Below are positions 18,649 to 28,349 of a stretch of 64,000 nt of DNA, in pieces. The notes under the pieces were generated by a model, which saw only the letters and a program-made list of their open reading frames with translations, was not told where the DNA came from and made no database searches. Position numbers and translations under genes: made by a program. The DNA is from Agrobacterium sp. AGB01 (GTDB lineage Bacteria > Pseudomonadota > Alphaproteobacteria > Rhizobiales > Rhizobiaceae): positions 124,001 to 188,000 of the forward strand of contig NZ_JACVAB010000006.1 in NCBI RefSeq assembly GCF_014851585.1, in the 5' to 3' direction. How positions within the stretch are numbered: position 1 is the stretch's first letter; every line of letters begins with the position of its first letter.

Positions 18649-18756
18649 GGATAAACCCCGCTCTCTGATAGCCAACACACGCGTGCAGACACCTATGCAC
18701 TTAACCATGCACATCAGGATGCGGGTACGGCCATTTCCGCTGTCCGCACGTGAAAT

Positions 18757-18768
18757 TTGCAATTGCAA
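18757..18768. promoter_or_regulatory. 12-bp palindrome in the acnA-ccmA divergent intergenic region
   Basis: TTGCAATTGCAA is self-complementary and lies between the divergent acnA and ccmA genes (269-bp gap). It could be an operator for either, but matches no site I can name with confidence. A run of nine T bases occurs further on, at about 18876-18884, close to ccmA. Confidence 0.35.
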
Positions 18769-18917
18769 TTCTCAGGTCCGGCGGAAGATGATGATCACGC
18801 CGACCGCTGGCGTGGTTGAAACTCATATAGATAATTTCTAAGACAGGTTCCAGATCAGAAGACGATTCAAATCGATTTTTTTTTCGAAATGATCAAAATC
18901 TTACATGAGGCGAAGCA

Positions 18918-19559
18918 ATGTTGCTGACGGCGGAGCACCTATCGGTCAAAAGAGGCGAAGATTTCATATTCATGAATGTTTCCCTCATGTTAACTGATGG
19001 CGAAGCATTGCTTCTGACTGGCCGCAACGGGTCGGGAAAATCCACCTTGCTCCGTGTTCTTGCGGGCCTTCTGCACCCGGAAACCGGCACCGTAAAGATA
19101 GCCGGCGAAGGAGTGGAGCCGGGCACACGCGCCGCCGAAGCCAGCCATTATCTCGGCCACCGCAACGCCATGAAAACCGAACTCACTGTTTCGGAAAATC
19201 TGCAATTCTGGAAAGAGTTTCTCGGCGACTTTACTGGCGGCTGCTCCATCAGCGTGGAAGACGCCGCAGACGCTGTCGGTCTTTCAGGTATCACGCACCT
19301 ACCATTCGGTTATCTGTCCGCTGGCCAACAGCGACGATTCGCCATGGCCAAACTGCTTGTCGCATGGCGCCCAATCTGGATACTGGATGAACCAACAGCC
19401 GCTCTTGATGCCAATGCCGATAAAATGTTCACCGGCCTGGTTGAGGCGCATCTGCAAAAGGGTGGCATCGTAATTGCCGCTACACATCAGCCATTGGGGC
19501 TAAAGAACGCGAAGGAATTGCAGATGACGGGTTTTGCAGGCGTGGAGACCGTTTGGTGA
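18918..19559 (+). CDS. ccmA: Heme exporter ATP-binding protein CcmA
   Basis: A 213-residue ATPase of the CcmABCD system, which releases heme-loaded CcmE for cytochrome c assembly in the periplasm. Motifs: Walker A GRNGSGKST, signature LSAGQQRRFAMAKLL, Walker B IWILDEPTAALD and the H-loop ATHQPLG. GAGGCG precedes ATG 18918. It heads the operon ccmA-ccmB-ccmC-ccmD-ccmG. The remaining maturation genes (ccmE, ccmF, ccmH, ccmI) are not in the window, as is usual in Rhizobiales where they form a second cluster. Confidence 0.96.
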   Translation: MLLTAEHLSVKRGEDFIFMNVSLMLTDGEALLLTGRNGSGKSTLLRVLAGLLHPETGTVKIAGEGVEPGTRAAEASHYLGHRNAMKTELTVSENLQFWKEFLGDFTGGCSISVEDAADAVGLSGITHLPFGYLSAGQQRRFAMAKLLVAWRPIWILDEPTAALDANADKMFTGLVEAHLQKGGIVIAATHQPLGLKNAKELQMTGFAGVETVW

Positions 19560-19602
19560 CGTCAGATTTTTCCTTCGCCACGCTCGAGAAAAGTGCTCAG
19601 CC

Positions 19603-20262
19603 ATGATCGCGCTGTTTTTCCGTGACCTGAAACTGTCCATTCGCGCAGGTGGCGGCGCACTGATCGGCGTGCTGTTTTTCATGACTGTGGTTGCCGTCAT
19701 TCCTTTTGGCGTGGGACCTGATCTCAATCTTCTGTCGCGCATCGGGCCTGCTATCGTCTGGATTGGTGCGCTGCTCGCGGCACTACTGGGTCTCGACCGG
19801 TTGTTTCAAGCCGAAAGAGACGACGGTGCACTCGATCTTATCCTGATGAACGAAAACCCGCTGGTACTGACGGTGTTCGTAAAGTGTCTGGCACACTGGA
19901 CGGCCACCGGCCTGCCGCTCGTCATCGCCTCGCCGCTGCTTGGCCTTTTCATGAACATGAGCGAGGTGGCCATTGGTGCCGTCATGCTAACACTGCTGGT
20001 CGGCTCCCCGGCCTTGACTTTCATCGGTGCTGTTGGTGCAGCGGTCGCTGTGGCACTGCCGCGCGGCGGACTGCTAGTCTCCATTCTCGTGCTGCCGCTT
20101 GCCATCCCCGTACTGATTTTCGGCGTCAGCGCCTCCTATGCAGCCGTTCAGGACCCCGCACCTTTTCTGCCTCCGCTCCTGATCCTGATGGCGATCACGC
20201 TATTTTCATCGGTTATCGGGCCTTTCTTTGCGGCTTTGGCGCTGCGCAACAGCAGCGATTGA
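19603..20262 (+). CDS. ccmB: Heme exporter protein CcmB
   Basis: A 219-residue membrane protein with six hydrophobic segments, the permease partner of CcmA. Conserved parts are FFRDLKLSIRAGGGAL at the N-terminus and LFQAERDDGALDLIL near residue 70. ATG 19603 gives the family length; an upstream in-frame start at 19534 would overlap ccmA and adds a non-family segment. It follows ccmA by 43 bases and precedes ccmC by 45. Confidence 0.95.
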   Translation: MIALFFRDLKLSIRAGGGALIGVLFFMTVVAVIPFGVGPDLNLLSRIGPAIVWIGALLAALLGLDRLFQAERDDGALDLILMNENPLVLTVFVKCLAHWTATGLPLVIASPLLGLFMNMSEVAIGAVMLTLLVGSPALTFIGAVGAAVAVALPRGGLLVSILVLPLAIPVLIFGVSASYAAVQDPAPFLPPLLILMAITLFSSVIGPFFAALALRNSSD

Positions 20263-20307
20263 CAGGGATCAATTGCAGGTGGCCATGACACAAGGTAGAA
20301 AGACGGC

Positions 20308-21069
20308 ATGAACGACACGAGCCTTGCGATTACCAAATTCAGCGACCTCGCCAACCCAACCCGGTTTCTGGCGTTGGCCTCGCGCCTGCTGCCATGGATG
20401 AGCGTTATCACTGCTCTGCTCATCGCGGTTGGCCTCTACCTATCCTTCACGACGGATGGCGATTATCAGCAGGGCAATACTGTGCGCATCATGTATGTGC
20501 ATGTGCCTGCCGCCTGGCTGGCGATGATGTGTTATACTGTCATGGCAGCTTCAGCGATCGGCACGCTGGTCTGGCGCCATCCACTGGCAGATGTCAGTCA
20601 CAAGGCAGCTGCACCGCTCGGTGCCGCCTTTACGCTGATAGCGCTGATTACCGGTTCGTTGTGGGGCAAACCCATGTGGGGAACATGGTGGGTGTGGGAC
20701 GCACGACTGACCTCGGTTTTCATCCTGTTTCTGATGTATCTTGGCCTGATTGCTTTCAACAAGGCCGTGGATGATCCCTCGCGCGCCGCTCGCGTCAGCG
20801 CGGTGCTCATTCTGGTCGGTTTCGTCAACATTCCGATCATCAAGTTCTCGGTGGAATGGTGGAACACGCTGCATCAACCGGCCAGCGTTATCCGTATGGA
20901 TGGTCCGGCCATCGACCCTGAGTTCCTCTGGCCACTACTGATCATGGCATTAGGTTTCAGCATGCTGTTTTTCACGTTGCATATCGCCGCCATGCGCAAT
21001 GAAATCCTGCGCCGACGTATTGCTGCCCAGCGCCGCCTTGCCGCGCGTATGGCCAACAGAGAGGCGTAA
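20308..21069 (+). CDS. ccmC: Heme exporter/maturation protein CcmC
   Basis: A 253-residue membrane protein with six transmembrane segments that binds heme and loads it on CcmE. The periplasmic tryptophan-rich motif WGTWWVWDARLTS is intact, and the flanking histidines are in VHVPAAW and WWNTLHQPASV. Spacing to ccmD is only 3 bases, so translation is likely coupled. Confidence 0.97.
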   Translation: MNDTSLAITKFSDLANPTRFLALASRLLPWMSVITALLIAVGLYLSFTTDGDYQQGNTVRIMYVHVPAAWLAMMCYTVMAASAIGTLVWRHPLADVSHKAAAPLGAAFTLIALITGSLWGKPMWGTWWVWDARLTSVFILFLMYLGLIAFNKAVDDPSRAARVSAVLILVGFVNIPIIKFSVEWWNTLHQPASVIRMDGPAIDPEFLWPLLIMALGFSMLFFTLHIAAMRNEILRRRIAAQRRLAARMANREA

Positions 21070-21072
21070 AAC

Positions 21073-21249
21073 ATGAGCCACGCCTTTTACATCGGCCTGT
21101 CCTATGGCCTGACCGGCTTGATCGTGATCGCATTGATCGGCTGGGTAATGCTGGACGGCCGCGCACGAAATCGGGAATTGAAAGAGCTGGAAGCCTCTGG
21201 CATTCGCCGCCGCGCCTCAGCCAAACCAAAAACCGGGGAAACCGCATGA
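21073..21249 (+). CDS. ccmD: Heme exporter protein CcmD (short)
   Basis: A 58-residue protein, below usual ORF size limits: it begins MSHAFYIGLSYGLT, has one transmembrane helix (about residues 8-26) and a basic cytoplasmic tail (RARNRELKELEA). Size, topology and location between ccmC and ccmG fit CcmD, which links CcmC/CcmE to the CcmAB ATPase. Its start is 3 bases after the ccmC stop and its own stop overlaps the ccmG start as ATGA (21246-21249). Confidence 0.93.
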   Translation: MSHAFYIGLSYGLTGLIVIALIGWVMLDGRARNRELKELEASGIRRRASAKPKTGETA

Positions 21250-21848
21250 GCGACGACATCAGCGCCCCGAAACAGGCCTCTAAAAGCAAGGCACGTTACC
21301 TCTTTGCCTTGCTGCCACTGGTTGCTTTTGCAGGTTTCGCAGCCATTGCAGCCAAGATGCTTTACGAACAGGACGTCAACGGACTTGATGTCAGTGCCAT
21401 TCCATCGGCCCTCATCGGCACGCAAGCTCCATCGCTTGCCATGCCGCCACTTGAAGGATCAGCCACCCCGGCCCTGACCACTGCCGCCATTTCCGGCCAG
21501 CTGACCTTGGTCAATGTGTTTGCGTCTTGGTGTGTGCCCTGTCGCCAGGAACATCCGATGCTGAAAGAACTATCGAAAGATAGCCGCATCAATGTGGTTG
21601 GCATCAACTACAAGGACAAGAACGACAACGCGCTGCGTTTCCTGGGCGAGCTGGGTAATCCCTACAAGGCAATCGGCGTCGATCCCAACGGCAAAGCGGC
21701 CATCGATTGGGGCGTTTACGGAATTCCGGAAACCTACCTTGTCGATAAGAATGGCACGATTGTTTACAAGAAGGTTGGCCCTATCGATCCTGCAACGCTG
21801 GAAAAGGGTCTGCTGCCAGCCATTGAAAAGGCTGTATCCGGAAGCTGA
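21246..21848 (+). CDS. ccmG: Cytochrome c biogenesis thiol:disulfide interchange protein CcmG (DsbE/CycY)
   Basis: A 200-residue membrane-anchored thioredoxin-like protein that reduces apocytochrome c before heme attachment. One N-terminal membrane helix (about 18-38) is followed by a periplasmic domain with active site WCVPC at about 95-99 and the cis-proline loop VYGIPETYLVD. The start overlaps ccmD by ATGA. It is the last gene of the operon; no terminator is obvious in the 26 bases before the convergent cyclase gene. Confidence 0.95.
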   Translation: MSDDISAPKQASKSKARYLFALLPLVAFAGFAAIAAKMLYEQDVNGLDVSAIPSALIGTQAPSLAMPPLEGSATPALTTAAISGQLTLVNVFASWCVPCRQEHPMLKELSKDSRINVVGINYKDKNDNALRFLGELGNPYKAIGVDPNGKAAIDWGVYGIPETYLVDKNGTIVYKKVGPIDPATLEKGLLPAIEKAVSGS

Positions 21849-21874
21849 GCACGGTTTGACCGTCGTAGGCCCAA

Positions 21875-23065
21875 TCAAAGAATAGAAATGATCTTTAGCG
21901 GCGGCGCAGACTGCGTCGTCAGCACGGACATGCCTTCCTGAACCACCTGATTGCGGCCATTCGATTTCGCTTTGTAAAGAAAGCTGTCGGCTCTGGCGAT
22001 CGCGTCGTGAATGGAGTGGTCGCCTCTGGCAATTGATGAAATGCCGAAACTTGCGCTAATCTGCCGATCAATACCGACAGCTGTCCATTCGCGGGTCGCA
22101 AAACTGACGCGCAACATATTGGCAAGCACAGCAATTTCCGTCGCCGTTGTGTCTGGCAGATAGACCACGAATTCCTCGCCACCAAAGCGAGCGATACGCG
22201 CTTGTGGCGGCAGGCGTTCCTTCAACAATTCGGCAAAACCGATGATGACACGATCACCGGCCGCGTGTCCGAACTGGTCGTTGACATGTTTGAAGTGGTC
22301 GATATCGCACATCAAAACGGTGCCTTCCGGCTGCTCCTGCCCACGGAAATCCGGAGAACGGTCATCAAAACCACGTCGGTTCAACAGGCCGGTCAGCGGA
22401 TCATGATCAGCGGCATGGCGATGCTGCAAAAGAACATTGGCAACCACACTGGCCAGCACGGCAAGCGCCATCAGGAAACCGAAGATACTGGCGGTCATCT
22501 GCATCAGGAATGCATAGTCCGACGCCATAAAGGCATCAATGTCACGAGGCGAACCGCCCGGTGTCGTCACCAGAAGCACGCTCACGCGGATAATAGTTTC
22601 CAATACCACGGCCGAGGTCGCCGCCAGTAGCACCTTGTCCATTACATGCCGGGTTTTGTTTGCGACCAGCAGGATGCACGGCGCAAGCAGGGCAGCGCAC
22701 ATCAAATCACTCATCGCAAGTTCAGCGCGCAAATCGATCTGGAAGACAATAAAATACGCCACAACCGCATAGGCTGCTGCCAGAAATCCGATCCGCCAAC
22801 CAAGCAGCGTCTTGGCCTCAAATTGCACCAGCAACGCATGGCCGTAAAAAAAGAACGCGGAAAAGAACAGGATGTTGGAAATCAGGGCATGCACCAGAAA
22901 GGCATCATCGGCAAAAAACATCGGGCTTGAAAAGCCCAGAGCCGTACAGATGTAACCAATGCCCCAGAAACGTGCAGGCTTGAAACCCATGGTCTGCAAG
23001 CCGAGAAATACCAGGCCAAATGTAAGCATGATAAACGGAAGCAGATAGGCGAAATTATCCTGCAC
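21875..23065 (-). CDS. Membrane-bound diguanylate cyclase (GGDEF domain)
   Basis: A 396-residue protein with six to seven transmembrane segments in residues 1-220 and a C-terminal GGDEF domain (about 225-380) for making cyclic di-GMP. The active site is FGGEEF, an allowed variant; substrate-binding HDPLTGLLNRRGF and CDIDHFKHVND are intact. The RxxD inhibitory site expected five residues before GGEEF is absent (the sequence is PPQARIARF). GTG 23065 is the apparent start. It is convergent with ccmG with 26 bases between; its signal input through the membrane part is unknown. Confidence 0.9.
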   Translation of the reverse strand: MQDNFAYLLPFIMLTFGLVFLGLQTMGFKPARFWGIGYICTALGFSSPMFFADDAFLVHALISNILFFSAFFFYGHALLVQFEAKTLLGWRIGFLAAAYAVVAYFIVFQIDLRAELAMSDLMCAALLAPCILLVANKTRHVMDKVLLAATSAVVLETIIRVSVLLVTTPGGSPRDIDAFMASDYAFLMQMTASIFGFLMALAVLASVVANVLLQHRHAADHDPLTGLLNRRGFDDRSPDFRGQEQPEGTVLMCDIDHFKHVNDQFGHAAGDRVIIGFAELLKERLPPQARIARFGGEEFVVYLPDTTATEIAVLANMLRVSFATREWTAVGIDRQISASFGISSIARGDHSIHDAIARADSFLYKAKSNGRNQVVQEGMSVLTTQSAPPLKIISIL

Positions 23066-23272
23066 GATGACGAAGCCTTGATCAGAAACAGTTTTTGTTA
23101 AATGCGATGCGTGGTGCCACTGGCGTCACGGCATGGCCGTGCATCCGGTTCAATACGTGATGTCCAGCGAGCATGGAAATCTAGATGCTTTCCGTTAAGA
23201 AACCATGTGAAGTCAGCACGATGTGACATCAGTTATGTATTGTTTCATAACGATTGCCGACTATTACACGGA

Positions 23273-23863
23273 TTAGGAAATCGCGTTCTGCCATTCCTTG
23301 ATGGCATCGATCGGCCACAGCAGCATGATGACATTGAGCGTCAGATTATCTCGGATCAGCCACCCGGTGAACAGCTCAAAGACAACAGCCACCGCCACCG
23401 TCACCCATACAGGCATGCGCGCGGCGAAGAAGAAACCAAGCGCCATGAAAACAGTGTCCATGGCCGAATTGAGAATACTGTCACCGGAGTAACCGAGCGC
23501 CATGGTGGCGCTGCGGTAGCGGTCGATAATCAGCGGGGAATTTTCAAGCAGTTCCCAGGCTGCCTCGATCAGCACCGCAAATGACAGGCGCATAGCAATC
23601 GGTTGTTTGCGAAACAGCAGCCATGCAAGACCGAAGAACAGGAAGCCGTGAATGATATGCGACGGCGTGTACCAGTCGGAAAGATGCTGCGAGTTGCCCG
23701 GCGTGTTGACGCCAGGTTCGAACAGCTTGACGTAACCGCACTCACAGATCGGAATACGGCCCATGAGATAAAGAATGACTATCTGCAGCAGCAGAAGTGC
23801 TGCGGCGACGCCAAACCATTTCAGCGATGAGTTACGGCTGACAGAGAGATCCGCAACGGTCAT
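23273..23863 (-). CDS. DUF2585 (UPF0314) membrane protein
   Basis: A 196-residue membrane protein with about four hydrophobic segments. Family-typical parts are [38 protein letters not shown] and [10 protein letters not shown]. Function unknown. ATG 23863 overlaps the ispZ stop by 4 bases; it ends the five-gene operon dapF-mtaB-ftsY-ispZ-DUF2585. Position beside a septation protein suggests an envelope role, by context only. Confidence 0.88.
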   Translation of the reverse strand: MTVADLSVSRNSSLKWFGVAAALLLLQIVILYLMGRIPICECGYVKLFEPGVNTPGNSQHLSDWYTPSHIIHGFLFFGLAWLLFRKQPIAMRLSFAVLIEAAWELLENSPLIIDRYRSATMALGYSGDSILNSAMDTVFMALGFFFAARMPVWVTVAVAVVFELFTGWLIRDNLTLNVIMLLWPIDAIKEWQNAIS

Positions 23864-24513
23864 TTTTCGTCTTTCACCAGCGGTTCAACTGAGTGACGCA
23901 TGATCAGCGGCATCTGTGCCATGGTGAACAAAACGGTGACCGGCATGGTGCCCCAGACCTTGAAAGCGACCCAGAAATCGGTCGAGGAGTTCCGCCAAAC
24001 GACTTCATTCAACACCGCGAGAAACAGGAAGAAAATGCCCCAGCGCAGGGTTAGCTTGCGCCAGCCTTCGTCAGTCAGTTTGAAAGCGGAATTGAAGACG
24101 TACCCCAGCAACGACTGCCCGAACAACAGACCGCCGAGCAAAATAACGCCAAACAGTGTGTTGACGATAGTTGGCTTCATCTTGATGAAAGTGTCGTTCT
24201 GCAGCCACAATGTCAGCGCGCCAAACACAAACACCACGATGCCGGAGATCAGTGGCATCATCGGCAGCTTGCGGGTCATGATCCATGACACGATCAGCGA
24301 AGCGGCGGTGGCAATCATGAAGAGGCCAGTAGCGATGAAGATCGGGCCACCGAATTCGGTCAGCACCGGAAACTTTTCAGCCAGCCAGTCACCACGCGAA
24401 TTGGCAAAGAAGAAAACCATCAAAGGGCCAAGTTCCAGCACCATCTTCAACAGAGGACTGGTCTCCTTGACCATATTTTCGCTTTCGCGCTGATTGCTTT
24501 CCACGTCCATCAT
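23860..24513 (-). CDS. ispZ: Inner membrane septation protein A (YciB/IspZ)
   Basis: A 217-residue membrane protein of the YciB family with five to six hydrophobic segments; the signature [15 protein letters not shown] lies at the start and [20 protein letters not shown] near the end. Family members influence cell division and envelope integrity. I start at ATG 24513, which overlaps the ftsY stop (TGATG) and has GGGAG 5 bases upstream; a TTG one codon earlier is also possible. Confidence 0.93.
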   Translation of the reverse strand: MMDVESNQRESENMVKETSPLLKMVLELGPLMVFFFANSRGDWLAEKFPVLTEFGGPIFIATGLFMIATAASLIVSWIMTRKLPMMPLISGIVVFVFGALTLWLQNDTFIKMKPTIVNTLFGVILLGGLLFGQSLLGYVFNSAFKLTDEGWRKLTLRWGIFFLFLAVLNEVVWRNSSTDFWVAFKVWGTMPVTVLFTMAQMPLIMRHSVEPLVKDEK

Positions 24514-25970
24514 CAAACTCCCGCAATCGCCTTCGCGAAATCTTCTGCCTCAAACGGTTCCAGATCGTCCACGCCTTCGCCAACGCCGATGAAATAAACC
24601 GGCAGCTTGTGCTTAGCAGCAATGGCAACGAGGATACCGCCGCGAGCCGTGCCATCCAATTTTGTCATAATCAGGCCATTCACACCCGCCACGTTGCGGA
24701 AAATCTCCACCTGGTTCATGGCGTTCTGGCCTGTCGTTGCATCAAGTGTTTGCAAGACAGTGTGCGGCGCGTCTGGATCAAGCTTGCCAAGCACACGCAC
24801 GATCTTTTCAAGCTCGGCCATCAACTCTGTCTTGTTCTGCAAACGGCCGGCCGTATCGATAATCAGAACGTCGCTTTTTTTGGCCCGCGCCTGCTCATAG
24901 GCGTCATAGGCAAGGCCAGCAGCATCAGCGCCCAGCTTCGTCCCGATGAACTCAGAACCGGTACGATCCGCCCAGATTTTTAACTGTTCAATCGCCGCGG
25001 CACGGAACGTATCGCCTGCTGCCAGCATAACCTTGAGCCCGGAACCGGACAGTTTGGCCGCAAGCTTGCCAATGGTCGTGGTTTTGCCGGTACCATTGAC
25101 ACCCACCACCAGAATGACATGTGGTTTGTGATTGAGATCAAGCTGCAGCGGCTTGGCGACCGGGGTCAAAACCTTGGTGATTTCACCGGCCATAATGCGC
25201 GCCACATCCTCGCCGCTGACATCCTTGCCATAACGCTCGGACGACAATGCACCGGTGATGCGCATCGCAGTTTCGACGCCAAGGTCTGACTGGATCAGCA
25301 AATCTTCCAGCTCGTCCAGCGTGTCTTCGTCCAGCTTGCGCTTGGTGAACAACGCCGAGATCTGGCTGGTCAGTTGCGAAGAAGTCCGCGCCAATCCGGC
25401 ACGAAGACGTTGAAACCATGTCAGCTTCTGCTGTGGTGTTTCTTCAACCGGCACAACAAGCTCGCTGGCTGTCGAAAATCCTTTCGGCAGCACAGTCGCA
25501 GCCGTTTCCGCAATCGCAGATGAAATAACTTGTTCTTCGGCCTCGACAACGGCCTCGGTCTTATCAGCCGTTGCTACCGGCTCGTCTTCAACGACCGGTT
25601 CATTATCGATGGCAAACGACGTTTCATCCTCTGCCGCTTCGGCTTCCGCTTCAACCTCGAGCAGCGAAAGAGGTACGACACCAATATCGCTCGCTTCCAA
25701 TGCAGCAGGAAGCAGTGGCGCATCATCCGGTTCCGTCTGCGGTTCGACCTCGTCAGACTGCATCACTTCATCGGGAGCAGGGCCACCAGCGGTTTCGACC
25801 TCGACTTCAAGCACCGGGTCATCGACGGGAGAATGTTGCTGCGCTTCGGCCAAAGCCTGTTCGAAGGCAGCTTCGGAAGACTGCTCCTGTGGGCCATTTG
25901 GTTCAGCCTTATCGTCTTCGGCTTTGTCCTTGCCGAATGAAAAGACCTTTTTGATGAAGCCAAGGGCCAT
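24513..25970 (-). CDS. ftsY: Signal recognition particle receptor FtsY
   Basis: A 485-residue GTPase that docks SRP-ribosome complexes at the membrane. Residues 20-165 form a long acidic, low-complexity A domain. The NG domain follows, with G1 [10 protein letters not shown]3 DTAGRLQ and G4 [10 protein letters not shown]. Its partner Ffh is encoded at 29.7 kb. Within the operon it lies 20 bases after mtaB and overlaps ispZ. The acidic A domain is typical of alphaproteobacterial FtsY and accounts for the length. Confidence 0.96.
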   Translation of the reverse strand: MALGFIKKVFSFGKDKAEDDKAEPNGPQEQSSEAAFEQALAEAQQHSPVDDPVLEVEVETAGGPAPDEVMQSDEVEPQTEPDDAPLLPAALEASDIGVVPLSLLEVEAEAEAAEDETSFAIDNEPVVEDEPVATADKTEAVVEAEEQVISSAIAETAATVLPKGFSTASELVVPVEETPQQKLTWFQRLRAGLARTSSQLTSQISALFTKRKLDEDTLDELEDLLIQSDLGVETAMRITGALSSERYGKDVSGEDVARIMAGEITKVLTPVAKPLQLDLNHKPHVILVVGVNGTGKTTTIGKLAAKLSGSGLKVMLAAGDTFRAAAIEQLKIWADRTGSEFIGTKLGADAAGLAYDAYEQARAKKSDVLIIDTAGRLQNKTELMAELEKIVRVLGKLDPDAPHTVLQTLDATTGQNAMNQVEIFRNVAGVNGLIMTKLDGTARGGILVAIAAKHKLPVYFIGVGEGVDDLEPFEAEDFAKAIAGV

Positions 25971-25990
25971 GACAGTTCCGTATCTTTTTC

Positions 25991-27265
25991 TCAGGCCGCG
26001 TTTGCAGCCAGAAGTTCCATTGTAAGGTGCTTGCCGTTGTGACCGGTAATCGTAACACGCGCAAGAGTGCGCGGCTCAAGCGATGGGGCTGCAACCAGCG
26101 TAAAATTATCGGTATGCGCAAAACCGTTGTTTTCAACCAGAATAGTCTGCGCGCTGCCAACCATATTTTGCAGATGACGAAGTTTTAGCGCCTCACCCCG
26201 CTCACGCAGTCTTGCCGCACGCTCTTTCACCAGACCACGGTCAAGCTGCGGCATGCGCGCTGCGGGTGTTCCGGCACGCGGACTGTAGGGAAAAATATGC
26301 AGATTGGAAATGCCGCACTCTTCCGCAAGTGTGGCAGCATTTTCGAACATATCTTCGGTTTCCGTGGGGAAACCGGCGATCATGTCAGCGCCAAACGCAA
26401 TATCAGGCCGAAGAGCCCTTACCTCGTTGCAGAAACGAATGGCATCAGCGCGCAGATGACGGCGCTTCATACGTTTCAGGATCATGTCGTCGCCATGCTG
26501 CAGCGAGAGATGCAGATGCGGCATGAACCGTGGCTCATCGGCGATCAGATCCATCAAATGTTTGTCTGCTTCTATGCTGTCGATAGAAGACAGCCGCAAG
26601 CGCAAGATATCCGGCACCTGTTTCAGCAAGGTCTTGGCGAGATAACCAAGCGAAGGTTCACCCGGCAGATCGGCACCATAACTTGTGGCATCCACCCCGG
26701 TCAGCACGATTTCGCAGTAACCGCTTTCGGTCAGTTTGCGAGCCTGCTCCACCACAGCACCCATCGGCACCGAGCGAGAATTACCGCGACCATAGGGAAT
26801 GATACAAAAGGTGCAGCGATGATCACAGCCATTCTGTACCTGAATAAACGCGCGAACGTGCCCGTCAATATGTTTGACCATCTGCGGCGCTGTCGCCTTG
26901 ATGCTCATGATATCGTTGACGCGCAGTTTTTCTTCCGCAGACACACCAAAATCCGGAAGGGCGCGGTAGGAAGCGCTTTTCAGCTTTTCCTCATTACCGA
27001 GCACGGCATCCACCTCCGGCATGTCAGCAAAGGTCAGCTTCTCGGTCTGTGCAGCACAACCTGTGACAATGATGCGGGCGTGCGGATTGTCGCGGCGCAC
27101 GCGCCGAATGGCCTGGCGCGCCTGACGCACAGCCTCGCCCGTCACGGCACAGGTATTGACCAAAACGGCATTGTTGAGCCCGGCTTTTTCCGCCTCGGCC
27201 TTCATCACTTCCGATTCATAGGTATTGAGACGACAGCCGAAGGTAATGACCTCGACGCCGCTCAT
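25991..27265 (-). CDS. mtaB: tRNA t6A37 methylthiotransferase MtaB
   Basis: A 424-residue radical-SAM enzyme converting t6A37 to ms2t6A37 in tRNA. N-terminal UPF0004 domain cysteines are in [17 protein letters not shown] and VTGCAAQ; the radical-SAM cluster motif is [15 protein letters not shown]; a TRAM-like region ends the protein. Length and motifs distinguish it from MiaB (six-residue differences in the N-terminal block and GCRLN rather than GCQMN). The start overlaps the dapF stop by 4 bases. Confidence 0.95.
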   Translation of the reverse strand: MSGVEVITFGCRLNTYESEVMKAEAEKAGLNNAVLVNTCAVTGEAVRQARQAIRRVRRDNPHARIIVTGCAAQTEKLTFADMPEVDAVLGNEEKLKSASYRALPDFGVSAEEKLRVNDIMSIKATAPQMVKHIDGHVRAFIQVQNGCDHRCTFCIIPYGRGNSRSVPMGAVVEQARKLTESGYCEIVLTGVDATSYGADLPGEPSLGYLAKTLLKQVPDILRLRLSSIDSIEADKHLMDLIADEPRFMPHLHLSLQHGDDMILKRMKRRHLRADAIRFCNEVRALRPDIAFGADMIAGFPTETEDMFENAATLAEECGISNLHIFPYSPRAGTPAARMPQLDRGLVKERAARLRERGEALKLRHLQNMVGSAQTILVENNGFAHTDNFTLVAAPSLEPRTLARVTITGHNGKHLTMELLAANAA

Positions 27266-28179
27266 TTTACTGAAGCCTCACTGGACGATGTCTCACTGGC
27301 TTCATCGCGCCGCCAAGTGCCATTCTGCGGATCAACGGCACCGGACCATTCCCATTCGGCAGGACCAGTCATGATGACATGGTCATCATCGCGCCATTCG
27401 ATGGTCAGCGGCACACGGATCGGGCTTGAGGCAACATCGATGGTCACGGTACGCCCGGTTCTTCCCGTGCGTGCCGCGCTGACGCCGGCTGCACAGGCGG
27501 CAGAACCGCAGGCAAGCGTCAAGCCTGCACCACGCTCCCATGTGCGGGTGCGCAGTGATGCGTCTGACGTGACCTGCGCCAACGTTATATTGGCCTTTTC
27601 CGGAAACATCGGATGGTTCTCAAGCAGTGGACCGAAACGTTCCAGATCAAAATCCATCGGATCACGATCAACCCAGAAGATAGCATGTGGATTGCCCATC
27701 GACATCACAGCCGGCGAATGCAGGATGGGATTGTCGATCGGCCCGATCTGCAATTCGATGCGGCTGGTATCATGAAACTCCTCAGACAGAGGAATTTCCT
27801 GCCAGCCAAACCGGGGCTTGCCCATGTCGACGGAAATCATGCCATCCTCGTGTTCGACGGCATTCAGGATGCCGGCAACAGTCTGGAAGGTGAAGGTCTT
27901 TTTACCTGTTTCGGACGACAGCGCCTGCACCACACAGCGCGTACCATTGCCACATGCCTGCGCCTTGGTGCCATCACAGTTGAGAATATCGATATAAGCG
28001 TCGGTACCGGCAAGTTTGGGGTCATGGATCGCCATGATCTGATCGAACTGCGTGGCTGTATCCGCATTCAGCGCAATCGCAGCTTCCGGCGTGACATTGT
28101 CAGTACGGCCGCGCATATCGACAACCAGGATCTTGTTTCCAAGTCCATTCATCTTCGCAAATTCGACCGTGTGCGCCAT
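27262..28179 (-). CDS. dapF: Diaminopimelate epimerase
   Basis: A 305-residue cofactor-independent epimerase making meso-diaminopimelate for lysine and peptidoglycan. The two catalytic cysteines are visible in [11 protein letters not shown] and [11 protein letters not shown]. Substrate loops [12 protein letters not shown] and [11 protein letters not shown] are intact. It is the first gene of the minus-strand operon, so the operon promoter should lie in 28180-28349, where I recognised no specific element. Confidence 0.96.
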   Translation of the reverse strand: MAHTVEFAKMNGLGNKILVVDMRGRTDNVTPEAAIALNADTATQFDQIMAIHDPKLAGTDAYIDILNCDGTKAQACGNGTRCVVQALSSETGKKTFTFQTVAGILNAVEHEDGMISVDMGKPRFGWQEIPLSEEFHDTSRIELQIGPIDNPILHSPAVMSMGNPHAIFWVDRDPMDFDLERFGPLLENHPMFPEKANITLAQVTSDASLRTRTWERGAGLTLACGSAACAAGVSAARTGRTGRTVTIDVASSPIRVPLTIEWRDDDHVIMTGPAEWEWSGAVDPQNGTWRRDEASETSSSEASVK

Positions 28180-28349
28180 AGCTCGTGTACCTGATAGAGA
28201 AAATGCCCGTCACAGAGATCAGGCTTATTTTGCCCTATATGGCGGAAAGTGCAGCAAATTACCAGCCTTGAGCCAACATGCATGGCATGCGTCAGCCGCG
28301 TATGACCATGGCTGCGAACAGTGGTTGGCCCTAATCCTGAAAAGGCCAC

